Assembly (NCBI GenBank): GCA_021156225.1
Contig: JAJNBN010000064.1
Coordinates: forward strand, 1 to 10,382
DNA length: 10,382 nucleotides
Source of the DNA: Verrucomicrobiota bacterium
GTDB taxonomy: Bacteria; Verrucomicrobiota; Verrucomicrobiia; Limisphaerales; JAEYXS01
Reading direction: 5' to 3'
Under the pieces are notes generated by a model. It worked only from the letters and a program-made list of their open reading frames with translations, ran no database searches and was not told the origin of the DNA. The translations under genes and the position numbers were made by a program. Positions 1 to 5,909 of this stretch are shown here, piece after piece (position 1 is the stretch's first letter; every line of letters starts with the position of its first letter).

Positions 1-615
1 GAGGATTGCCTGCAATGCCTCCGTGCGGATCATCCGTTGCGGCGTTTGCAATTTGAGCTGCTGCTTCACCTCCGTCTGCACGCGCTCTGGTTGGGCTTGA
101 TCCTTTAAATCGCACTCTTCGATAGAACCTTCGGACATCACCAGCGCGAAGGGCAGCTTGCGCTCCGTCATGCTCGCTTCCGCTTTCGCCATCACGTCCG
201 CGATCTTCGCTTCCTCATTCGGGAAGGGCAGCCACGGGATCTGCATCGTCTCCAGCAGTTGATGCGTGATCTGGCCCATGAGCACGTGCTGTGGCTCATC
301 CGGGCGACCCGGTTCCCCACGCCACGTCGTGATGAGCAGCGTGGGCACTTGGAAGGGATAGTTCAGCGAGGTGAGCGGGTTCACCATGTTGCCGAGGCCG
401 GAGTTCTGGCACATCGTCACCGTCTTGCGCCCGCCCAGATACGCGCCCATCGTGATGCCCACCGCCTCGCCCTCGCTCGTCGCGCCAATGTAATCCAGCG
501 TCGAATCGCCGATGACGTAATTGATAAACGGCTTCAGATACGAACACGGCACGCCCGCGTACTGGGTGTAGCCCAGTGACCGCAGATGCTCGATGAATGC
601 TGACGCTGGTATCAT
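1..615 (-). CDS. aepY: Phosphonopyruvate decarboxylase, N-terminal part (runs off left edge)
   Basis: Thiamine-diphosphate enzyme that decarboxylates phosphonopyruvate to phosphonoacetaldehyde, the step that pulls the unfavourable phosphomutase reaction forward. The 205 codons present carry family motifs: GVPCSYLKPFINYVI (residues 21-35), SEGEAVGI (47-54, with the Glu expected to activate ThDP), QNSGLGNMVNPLTSL (70-84) and WRGEPGRPDEPQH (98-110). The family is usually about 370-400 residues, so the C-terminal half with the GDG-type ThDP/Mg site lies outside the window. The ATG at 615 follows the stop of the phosphomutase gene by three bases, and the only upstream ribosome-binding signal is weak, so translational coupling is likely. 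The partner gene immediately upstream makes the function very probable. Reading is inferred from motifs, not a database search. Confidence 0.93.
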   Translation of the reverse strand, partial: MIPASAFIEHLRSLGYTQYAGVPCSYLKPFINYVIGDSTLDYIGATSEGEAVGITMGAYLGGRKTVTMCQNSGLGNMVNPLTSLNYPFQVPTLLITTWRGEPGRPDEPQHVLMGQITHQLLETMQIPWLPFPNEEAKIADVMAKAEASMTERKLPFALVMSEGSIEECDLKDQAQPERVQTEVKQQLKLQTPQRMIRTEALQAIL

Positions 616-618
616 GCG

Positions 619-2313
619 TTAAAATGCGTTCGCCGCGCTCAGATCTTCCAGGCTGTCCACATCCAGCCAATGCCCCGTGATGTAGTTCACGCGTACCGTC
701 TGACCGCTTGCGAGCAGATGCTTGAACAGATCATCGAAGCGCAGCTGGTTGAAGTCTGGTCGCTTCGCCAGTTCCGCCAAAGCCGCGCGGATCTTCTCCG
801 CGCCCTTCGCGCTCGCCTTGATCAGGCCGATCCACTCGCCGTGGATCTTGTCCTGCGCCAGCTTCGGCCCCATCTCGCGCAGCTCCGCTTCCTCTTCACC
901 ATATTTGATGGTGTAGGGATGCGACGCCGTCACGTAATCGATGTAGCTGTCCGCGCGCTTGCGCTGCTGCCACGCCGCATCCACGGCGATGACGATGTCA
1001 CCCGGATCCGTCAGCAGGTTTTGCAGGATGTAACGGCGGAACAAAATATCACCGAACGAGATCACCACGTTGCCCTCGATGTCTTTCGCAGCTTTGTTCA
1101 GCGAGCCGAGTTCCGCCGTGCTCGCATACTCCGCGTTTTCCACGAAACGCACGTCCGGTGCGTTCACTTCCTTGCTCGCGAAGCCGCGCACCACCACCAC
1201 GTCCTTCGTCTGCTCCGCGCGGAATTGCGCCACCAGCTTGTGCAGGAGCGGCTGCCCGTTGATCGGGATCATCGCCTTCGGCTTCGTCTTCGTCAGCTCG
1301 CCGAGTTCGCTGCCTTGGGAAGCCGCGAGGATGATGGCCCGCAGCGAATTGCTCGTCTTCGGCAGATACCGCTCTTCGGCTTCCGCCAGTTCATCCGCGT
1401 TTTGCAGACGGAAAATATCTTTCACCGAGGCCACGCGATCTTCCACGTTCATCAGCGAACGTTCCTTGAAGATGGTGCGCGTCGTGTTCTGCATGGCCGT
1501 GATGGCCGAGCGCACGTTGTGGTTCGCCCAGATGACGGTGCTGATGCCGGCCTGCTCGAAGACTTCCGTGGGCGTGCTGTAATACATCGTCGGCACGATG
1601 ACCAATGGGCAACGGTTCTTCCACGCCTTGGCGAAGGCCAGAATCTGGTCTGGCGACGATTTCTTGCTATGGATGAGCAAGGCATCCGCGCCCGCCGCAT
1701 GATACGCATCCGCGCGACGTAACATCTCTTCCATGCCCCATCCCGCGATGAACGCCTCCAGACGGGCGACGAGGCAGAAATCTGGATCGCTCTGCGCGTC
1801 CTTCACCGCCTTGATCTTGCCGGCGAATTCATCCATGTCCGCCAGCGGCTGTTGCTCGCTGTTGATGAAGGAGTTCGTTTTGGGGAAAAGCTTGTCCTCG
1901 ATGCACACCGCCGCGCACCCGCGCTGTTCGAGCTTCTTCACCAGACGGCGCACGTTGTTGAAATTGCCGAAGCCCGTGTCGCCATCCAGCAAAATGGGGA
2001 TGTTCGTGGCATCCGCCATGTACTCCACCACTTCCAGGACTTGCGTCCAGCTCGCCTCATTATTGTCCCGCACCCCGAGCGAGGCGGACATGGACAGGCC
2101 GCTGGCCCAAATGCCCTTGAAGCCCGCCTCTTCCACGATGCGGGCACTGAGACCATTATGCGCCTCCATAAGGAATTCCAAATGGGGCGACTGCAACATC
2201 TGCTTAAACTGCGTCGTTTTGTTCACTGGCGCGCCATTAAATGGAACCGGCGCGCCGCACGCAACAGCGCACTTTGGGTCACCCACGATTAAATCTGTGG
2301 ACAAATTCACCAT
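619..2313 (-). CDS. aepX: Phosphoenolpyruvate phosphomutase fused to a nucleotidyltransferase domain
   Basis: 564 residues in two domains. Residues about 31-318 are a PEP mutase, which rearranges phosphoenolpyruvate to phosphonopyruvate and forms the C-P bond. The key residues known from the mussel enzyme are all present by motif alignment: D83 (in GVRDNNEASW), D110 and D112 (DGDTGFGN), E139, K145 and N147 (EDKLFPKTNS), R184 and H215. Residues about 324-564 are a sugar-phosphate/choline-phosphate type nucleotidyltransferase: AIILAASQGSEL (326-337), KPKAMIP (344-350), FGDILF (420-425) and a C-terminal WLDVDSLEDL (549-558). Its glycine-rich loop lacks the usual Arg, having Glu at 336. The fusion suggests that the phosphonate product is activated with CTP, as in PntC-type CMP-aminoethylphosphonate synthesis, but the substrate is not shown by sequence. 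Residues 1-30 extend past the usual N-terminus. A GGAGG four bases before the ATG supports this start. Confidence 0.96.
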   Translation of the reverse strand: MVNLSTDLIVGDPKCAVACGAPVPFNGAPVNKTTQFKQMLQSPHLEFLMEAHNGLSARIVEEAGFKGIWASGLSMSASLGVRDNNEASWTQVLEVVEYMADATNIPILLDGDTGFGNFNNVRRLVKKLEQRGCAAVCIEDKLFPKTNSFINSEQQPLADMDEFAGKIKAVKDAQSDPDFCLVARLEAFIAGWGMEEMLRRADAYHAAGADALLIHSKKSSPDQILAFAKAWKNRCPLVIVPTMYYSTPTEVFEQAGISTVIWANHNVRSAITAMQNTTRTIFKERSLMNVEDRVASVKDIFRLQNADELAEAEERYLPKTSNSLRAIILAASQGSELGELTKTKPKAMIPINGQPLLHKLVAQFRAEQTKDVVVVRGFASKEVNAPDVRFVENAEYASTAELGSLNKAAKDIEGNVVISFGDILFRRYILQNLLTDPGDIVIAVDAAWQQRKRADSYIDYVTASHPYTIKYGEEEAELREMGPKLAQDKIHGEWIGLIKASAKGAEKIRAALAELAKRPDFNQLRFDDLFKHLLASGQTVRVNYITGHWLDVDSLEDLSAANAF

Positions 2314-2317
2314 AAAT

Positions 2318-2322
2318 CCTCC
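2318..2322 (-). promoter_or_regulatory. Strong Shine-Dalgarno for the phosphomutase gene
   Basis: Read on the minus strand, GGAGG sits four bases before the ATG at 2313. It is the clearest ribosome-binding site in the window; the other genes have weak or no such motif. It fixes the start of the fusion protein despite its unusual 30-residue N-terminal extension. Confidence 0.75.
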
Positions 2323-2384
2323 AATCGACCTTCCATCTTCCTCGTCCTCGAACCCATAGCAGCCCGGTAAGGATGTCTTTGGCA

Positions 2385-2397
2385 GTCGAACTTCGAC
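2385..2397. repeat. Short palindrome upstream of the phosphonate operon
   Basis: GTCGAA-C-TTCGAC, six-base arms around one central base, about 70 bases upstream of the phosphomutase start. Its position would suit an operator, but a palindrome of this size can arise by chance and no second copy was seen nearby. Confidence 0.3.
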
Positions 2398-2553
2398 CGC
2401 CCTCCCAAACCAAGGCCTTGAACCCCGCGCCGATGGGTTGGGGCACCGCCACTCGCCCTTACCGCAACGGCCCGCTCGGCTTCACCATCAGCTATCCACC
2501 ATCCACTATCTACTCTCTTTGTCATCTGTCCTCAATCTGCCAGTAAATCCCGG

Positions 2554-2775
2554 CCTCCGTTAGCATTGCATCTCACTCCATCCCACTACATCCACACAAA
2601 ATGTTCTTTTTCATGCCCCAACTCTGCCCGATCTCTCGAACCTCCGTTAGCCTTGCGTTCCACTACGTTCCATTACGTTCACACAAAATGTTCTTTTCCT
2701 GTCCCCATCTTGTCCTTTTTTAGCAACCAGCGTTAGCCTTCCGTGCGCCCGGTGCGCTCCATGGAGACAAAATTT
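2554..2775. repeat. Three-copy degenerate repeat array, period about 87 bp
   Basis: Copies begin at 2554, 2641 and 2727. The first two are both 67 bases long (2554-2620 and 2641-2707) and about four-fifths identical by eye. Both start CCTCCGTTAGC and contain ACACAAAATGTTCTTTT before ending in CCCCA. The third copy (2727 to about 2775) keeps CGTTAGCCTT and a GACAAAAT segment but has diverged. Copy 2 also contains a ten-base internal period (CGTTCCACTA, CGTTCCATTA, CGTTCACACA). No coding potential is apparent. Spacers of about 20 bases between copies are unrelated. Confidence 0.7.
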
Positions 2776-2861
2776 CAAATATCTTGGTCCCCGGTCCCTT
2801 TCTTCTTCCTTCACCCTTCCTCATTCTAAATTCACTTTCTAATGCCCCCACCATACCCACC

Positions 2862-2888
2862 CCAGTATGACATCCGCTGTCACACTGG
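2862..2888. repeat. Hairpin-forming inverted repeat
   Basis: Arms CCAGTATGACA (2862-2872) and TGTCACACTGG (2878-2888) pair over 11 positions with one A/G difference, around a five-base loop TCCGC. Neither strand has a T-run after the stem, so it does not look like an intrinsic terminator. An AT-rich segment follows at 2889-2910. It could be an operator or another small dispersed palindrome. Confidence 0.5.
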
Positions 2889-2952
2889 ATAAAATCTTTA
2901 AAATATTCTCAATGCTGGCTGAAGGCAAGTTACCCCAAAGGAAGCTGCTCCC

Positions 2953-3145
2953 AGTCCCGGCAGGGACTTCCCGAAAATAGCCCAGCGATTCATCGCTGGG
3001 GGAAAACGGCCTCTTTCCAAGTCCCGGCAGGGACGAAAGAATCTTGCGAGATAACGATATGGGCATGTGTATCGCGCCGTTTCTTTCGTCCCTGTCGGGA
3101 CTGGCCCCGTCTGGTCCGGTCCCAGCGATGAATCGCTGGGCTATT
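2953..3145. repeat. Compound REP-type inverted-repeat element
   Basis: Two palindrome families are interleaved symmetrically. Family B: CCCAGCGATTCATCGCTGGG at 2981-3000 is itself a hairpin (9-bp arms) and recurs exactly reverse-complemented at 3121-3140; with five more matching bases outside each, the exact match is 25 bp (2976-3000 against 3121-3145). Family A: AGTCCCGGCAGGGACGAAAG begins at 3020 and, with two further bases (to 3041), matches the reverse complement of 3081-3102 with one difference. A further A-type hairpin lies outside at 2953-2968. The whole 2976-3145 segment is thus an imperfect palindrome around a 39-base centre. A short GCCC-TCC-GGGC hairpin follows at 3154-3164. Nested short palindromes like these resemble REP/BIME elements mobilised by RAYT/TnpA-REP proteins, none of which is encoded here. 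Confidence 0.8.
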
Positions 3146-3243
3146 CTCTTTCGCCCTCCGGGCTGGGCTGAACACGCTTGCCAAGCCTGCTTCCCCCTAC
3201 GCCCTTTTTAGCATCTCGGCTACAAACCACTGCATCTGCCGCG

Positions 3244-3271
3244 TTGACATTCTCGGGCTGTTCTTTATCAC
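3244..3271 (+). promoter_or_regulatory. Candidate sigma-70 type promoter for the four-gene cassette
   Basis: A perfect TTGACA (3244-3249) is followed after 16 bases by TATCAC (3266-3271; four of six positions match the -10 consensus). It lies about 35 bases before the first ATG of the cassette, a sensible distance. No other promoter-like pair was seen between it and the first gene. Confidence 0.4.
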
Positions 3272-3306
3272 CGGTTCAGCCATGAGAAATTCCCCACGAG
3301 CCTGTC

Positions 3307-4179
3307 ATGACTGACCGCCGTCTGAACGTCTTATTCCGCCTGAGCATCGTGCAGATACTCCTAGCCTGCTATTTCATCGTTTCATCCTTGGTCGTAATCG
3401 GTGTGCAAGAACGCCAGGTGGAGAAAGCAGATAAAGCCATCAAAGACTTCTCTAGTCAGGCTACACGAGCTAGTGACTACACCCCGTTAGGATGGTTCAC
3501 CCCGGTCAGATACGATGCTCAAAGGACTGCGCACTCCGGCTGGCACATGCTCATCGCTGGTTTTGCATTGCTGTTCGTAACCATTGGTGAACTGTATGTC
3601 TTGTTCGATCTCAGTCGGACACAATCTGCCCCTATCAACCCCACTCCACCTGCTGACTCTGTGACTTTGAGCGGCGCCAATCCCACTACCGGACCGCCCG
3701 CTTCCCATCAGAACCCCGCCCTCATGGCCTTCTACCTGGCTGCGCTCCCGCTGCTCTCCACGTTCATTTTCATTCTGGATACGCGAACTCCTTTTGATGT
3801 TCTCGGCTGGAGCAAGAACCCAGGACCCATGCTGATGCTCTCGCTATTGGGATTGGCTATACTGACCGCATTTTGGCGTGTGCCGCTGGTCAAAATCATT
3901 CTGGTGACCCTCTTCTTTCTGCTCCCGATCTGTTTGCCCCAGATATGTGGCCTCGTTTTGAGATGGATAGATATCTTTCAGGTGCCGAATCCCCTCTGGT
4001 ATCTGCTTGTCTTTCTCCCCCTCCTGCTTGGCGGCTTATCTGTATATCATCTCAACCTGCCCAGACTGGCGAAGGTTGGTTACCTTTTCGTCGGTGCCTA
4101 TATCGGAGCCGTGCATATCTACAATGGTTTTTACACCGAACAGCACATGAACTTCTTTGGCGGAGGATGGACGGCATAA
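3307..4179 (+). CDS. Polytopic membrane protein, unrecognised family
   Basis: 290 residues; no family recognised. About seven hydrophobic segments are visible, near residues 13-33, 80-101, 138-157, 173-190, 193-212, 229-247 and 256-272. Between the first and second is a soluble stretch of about 45 residues rich in charged residues (34-79). Between the second and third is a Pro/Ser/Thr-rich linker (103-137) that looks disordered. There is no catalytic motif, no cysteine pair and no cleavable signal peptide; the first segment looks like a signal anchor. It is the first gene of a four-gene plus-strand run, ending 13 bases before the next start. The ATG at 3307 has no good Shine-Dalgarno; start chosen because the hydrophobic N-terminus follows at once. 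Base composition is visibly less GC-rich than the flanking metabolic genes. Coding reality is supported by coherent membrane topology and gene spacing; function unknown. Confidence 0.8.
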   Translation: MTDRRLNVLFRLSIVQILLACYFIVSSLVVIGVQERQVEKADKAIKDFSSQATRASDYTPLGWFTPVRYDAQRTAHSGWHMLIAGFALLFVTIGELYVLFDLSRTQSAPINPTPPADSVTLSGANPTTGPPASHQNPALMAFYLAALPLLSTFIFILDTRTPFDVLGWSKNPGPMLMLSLLGLAILTAFWRVPLVKIILVTLFFLLPICLPQICGLVLRWIDIFQVPNPLWYLLVFLPLLLGGLSVYHLNLPRLAKVGYLFVGAYIGAVHIYNGFYTEQHMNFFGGGWTA

Positions 4180-4192
4180 ATCGCCCTGACTT

Positions 4193-4666
4193 ATGGATAA
4201 ACCCGAAAACACATTTAGCCAGCCCATAACCCCCGACATCCTCGCCACCATCGCAGGCCGTGAACTCCTCATCCATCACTTGGGACACTGGCCCACCTTT
4301 CACGATTTCGAGGTTCTCTCCATCACGCTAGAACGTCCTCTGGTCACATCCATCACACATGACCTGCGCGCAACTTTCCTGATCTTCGACCTTTCCAAAT
4401 CTCCTGACAGTCCGGAACGCAAACAAGGCACTGTCGAGATTCTCTTTGAATACATCGACAACCTTCAAATCGAGGGTTTCAACCAGCAAAATCCTATCAT
4501 GGGTTTGTCGATCACTCCCGCTGAAGACCCATCCTCCGGTTTACGGGTCATTTGGACCGGAACCGGACCGGGTTGGAAGAACGACGTCTCATTCACTTGC
4601 GGATGCATCACGGTGCTTCGCGTCATTGACCTCAACCCCTTTCAAAAATCCACACCTTTCAAGTGA
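4193..4666 (+). CDS. Imm50-like small protein (possible immunity protein)
   Basis: 157 residues, predicted soluble, probably mostly beta strands. The sequence pattern fits the Imm50 family of predicted polymorphic-toxin immunity proteins: HWPTFHDFEVLSITLER (32-48), then a hydrophobic strand with FLIFDLS (62-68), VEILFEYIDNLQIEGFNQQN (81-100), and a closing strand pair with SFTCGCITVLRV (133-144). The WP-x-FHD motif and the 'GFNxQN' turn are the recognisable parts. Family membership comes from memory of the pattern, not from a profile search. No toxin gene, secretion marker or other immunity gene accompanies it here, so the immunity role is uncertain and it could be a repurposed or orphan member. 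It sits 13 bases after the membrane-protein gene and its stop is four bases before the next start, so it is surely in the same transcript. Confidence 0.75.
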   Translation: MDKPENTFSQPITPDILATIAGRELLIHHLGHWPTFHDFEVLSITLERPLVTSITHDLRATFLIFDLSKSPDSPERKQGTVEILFEYIDNLQIEGFNQQNPIMGLSITPAEDPSSGLRVIWTGTGPGWKNDVSFTCGCITVLRVIDLNPFQKSTPFK

Positions 4667-4670
4667 CATC

Positions 4671-5102
4671 ATGCCCCGCCCGGCCACACGCCCGCTTGAT
4701 CCAGCCGATCACGAACGCATCGCCGAGACCTTCCGCGAACTGCACGCGCATTTCCATGAGTGGAGCCAGAACTATCAGAGACAGGAACACGATCTCATCG
4801 CCTTTGCCTACTACGAAGGCTGTGGAAACACCACTTGCTGTAGCGATATCCTTTCCCGTGCCGCCCCGCTTGCCCTCGGTCAAAAACTCGTAGCCGAGAA
4901 TGGCTTCGCCTGGATCATGGTCCGTGCGGAGAATGTCTGGCACTACGCGATCGTTCATTTGGAGGTCGGCCTGTTCATCGATCTGGAAGCCTTGGAAACC
5001 CCGCCACATGGCGACTATCGCACCTATTCTCGCGGCCAACGCACTCATAACGCCTACGACGCCATCGTGGAACAACTTAACCAAACTCGATTGAAAATAT
5101 AA
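4671..5102 (+). CDS. Small soluble protein of unknown function
   Basis: 143 residues, no family recognised with confidence. An acidic/aromatic helical N-terminus (residues 11-45) is followed by a small cysteine cluster (C51, C56, C57 in CGNTTCC). A hydrophobic alternating segment with Trp81, Trp90 and AIVHLEVGLFIDLEAL (93-108) suggests beta strands, and a final helix ends the chain (about 123-140). The arrangement resembles DUF3806-type small proteins only loosely. The open frame extends upstream inside the previous gene, but the ATG at 4671, four bases after that gene's TGA, is the sensible start. It has no signal peptide or membrane segment. The tight spacing ties its role to the Imm50-like protein; nothing more can be said from sequence. 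Confidence 0.75.
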   Translation: MPRPATRPLDPADHERIAETFRELHAHFHEWSQNYQRQEHDLIAFAYYEGCGNTTCCSDILSRAAPLALGQKLVAENGFAWIMVRAENVWHYAIVHLEVGLFIDLEALETPPHGDYRTYSRGQRTHNAYDAIVEQLNQTRLKI

Positions 5103-5144
5103 CGACTCCTGCGGACACTCTCCGTTAATACTACCAACGCACCT

Positions 5145-5657
5145 ATGCAACCGTATAAAACACCCATCCTCTCCACCATCTCAAACCTCTTTGGCGCGTT
5201 CATGCTCTTGGGCGCAGTGGGTTGGATATTCTTGGCCTTCACGGCGGACAATGCGATGCCGCTTTATACCTCCATCGGTTTCACCGTTTTCTTGGCCCTG
5301 AGCGCCCTGATCCAGTTCGGCACGGCGCAAGTCATCGATTATCTCGGTCGCACTGCCCATTCCTCCGAGCGCCTTTGCCACATCTTGGAGAACTCGTTCG
5401 CTGACCGCTTGACCAGCCTCGAGAACCGCCTGTCCTCGGCTGCCCCCTTGACCGTCCGTATCGATACCGCCCCGCCTCCGCCCGGATTCCGCCATAAATA
5501 CTTCTATTCGATCGACGGCTCCAAGACCGGCCCCCTCTCGGCTGATGAGGTCCGCAAACTGTGGGGAGATAACGTTGTCCGCGATCACACCCCAGTCCTG
5601 CAGGAAGGTGACACCCAATGGCGGACCTATGCCGAACTGCTAAGTTTGAAGAAGTAA
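5145..5657 (+). CDS. Two-helix membrane protein with C-terminal GYF_2 domain
   Basis: 170 residues. Two hydrophobic segments (about 11-32 and 39-60) form an N-terminal membrane hairpin. A short amphipathic, coiled-coil-like helix (73-97) and a proline run (110-113) lead to a GYF_2-like domain at about 119-166: YFYSIDGSKTGPLSADEV, then HTPVLQEGDTQWRTYAEL. The FYSIDG..GPLS opening and the VLxEGDTQW ending match the pattern of bacterial GYF_2 domains, which are thought to be protein-interaction modules recognising proline-rich peptides. With both helices N-terminal, the GYF domain most likely faces the cytoplasm. It is the last gene of the cassette, 42 bases after its neighbour. The proline-rich linker of the cassette's first membrane protein (residues 103-137) is a conceivable partner, which is inference only. 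Confidence 0.85.
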   Translation: MQPYKTPILSTISNLFGAFMLLGAVGWIFLAFTADNAMPLYTSIGFTVFLALSALIQFGTAQVIDYLGRTAHSSERLCHILENSFADRLTSLENRLSSAAPLTVRIDTAPPPPGFRHKYFYSIDGSKTGPLSADEVRKLWGDNVVRDHTPVLQEGDTQWRTYAELLSLKK

Positions 5658-5696
5658 ACGGGCTGGTGAATGGGATGTTTCCATCCAGTTTCCGGG

Positions 5697-5736
5697 AAAA
5701 AGAAAACTGCGCGTCTTTTAGTTCGCGGGAGTTTTC
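5697..5736 (-). terminator. Likely intrinsic terminator after tRNA-Gly
   Basis: On the minus strand the arms GAAAACT (from 5736-5730) and AGTTTTC (5708-5702) pair perfectly, with an inner CGCG/CGCG stem across a two-base bulge, and are followed at once by TTTTT (5701-5697). It begins about 10 bases past the tRNA-Gly 3' end. On the plus strand there is no U-run, so it would not terminate the converging cassette. Confidence 0.55.
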
Positions 5737-5746
5737 CTGAAGAAGA

Positions 5747-5823
5747 TGGAGCGAGCGAAGGGATTCGAACCCTCGACATTCACCTTGGCAAGGTGACGCT
5801 CTACCAGACTGAGCTACGCTCGC
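5747..5823 (-). tRNA. tRNA-Gly (anticodon GCC)
   Basis: A complete cloverleaf reads on the minus strand. The seven-base acceptor GCGAGCG pairs with CGCTCGC; the D arm is GCTC...GAGC; the anticodon stem is TCACC/GGTGA around loop TTGCCAA, giving anticodon GCC at 5789-5787; the T arm is GAGGG-TTCGAAT-CCCTT with one G-T pair. The discriminator is T and the CCA end is encoded, so the gene is 77 bases including CCA. It converges on the upstream-lying plus-strand cassette. Confidence 0.97.
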
Positions 5824-5846
5824 TTCCGTTCCGTAAAGCGGGGCAG

Positions 5847-5875
5847 ATTAAGCGGCAGACGGTCCAAGATTGCAA
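5847..5875 (-). promoter_or_regulatory. Candidate promoter for tRNA-Gly
   Basis: On the minus strand TTGCAA (5875-5870) and CTTAAT (5852-5847) are separated by 17 bases, each matching four of six consensus positions. The predicted start would lie roughly 15-20 bases before the tRNA 5' end at 5823, a normal leader length. Support is positional and by consensus only. Confidence 0.35.
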
Positions 5876-5909
5876 GCCCTCTTTTTTAAATGTTTTGCAG
5901 CCATCTTTT

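Larger units (their letters stand above)
2314..3306. other. Long repeat-rich intergenic region without a supported gene
   Basis: About 1 kb between the divergently transcribed phosphonate genes (left) and the four-gene cassette (right). Open frames here are short, overlap repeats or palindromes, and show no protein-like composition. Contents from left to right: a small palindrome at 2385-2397; a stretch at 2484-2540 built of variations on CATCCAC/CTATC; a degenerate array at 2554-2775; a pyrimidine-rich tract around 2784-2830; an AT-rich patch with a hairpin at 2862-2888; REP-like palindromes at 2953-3170; and a candidate promoter at 3244-3271. The promoter of the phosphonate operon must lie in the left part, but no convincing -35/-10 pair was found. 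Confidence 0.7.

Noticed and set aside
670..1722. Long plus-strand open frame of 350 codons opposite the phosphomutase fusion
   Set aside because: It is the antisense shadow of a GC-rich gene with firm homology; its translation is Arg/His-rich with no domain pattern.
2307..2525. Minus-strand open frame of 72 codons upstream of the phosphomutase
   Set aside because: Overlaps the phosphomutase start and Shine-Dalgarno, and its N-terminus is a translation of the low-complexity CATCCAC/CTATC repeat.
2953..3145. CRISPR array
   Set aside because: The repeated units are in opposite orientations, belong to two families and have unequal spacing; no cas gene is present.
2839..3184. Two short minus-strand open frames
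   Set aside because: They translate the REP-type palindromes; such frames are artefacts of repeats.
4446..4670. Upstream extension of the 143-residue protein's reading frame
   Set aside because: It lies wholly inside the Imm50-like gene in another frame; the ATG at 4671 just after that stop is far more plausible.
5671..5687. Terminator for the plus-strand cassette at TGGGATG-TTT-CCATCCA
   Set aside because: The stem needs a bulge and no T-run follows.
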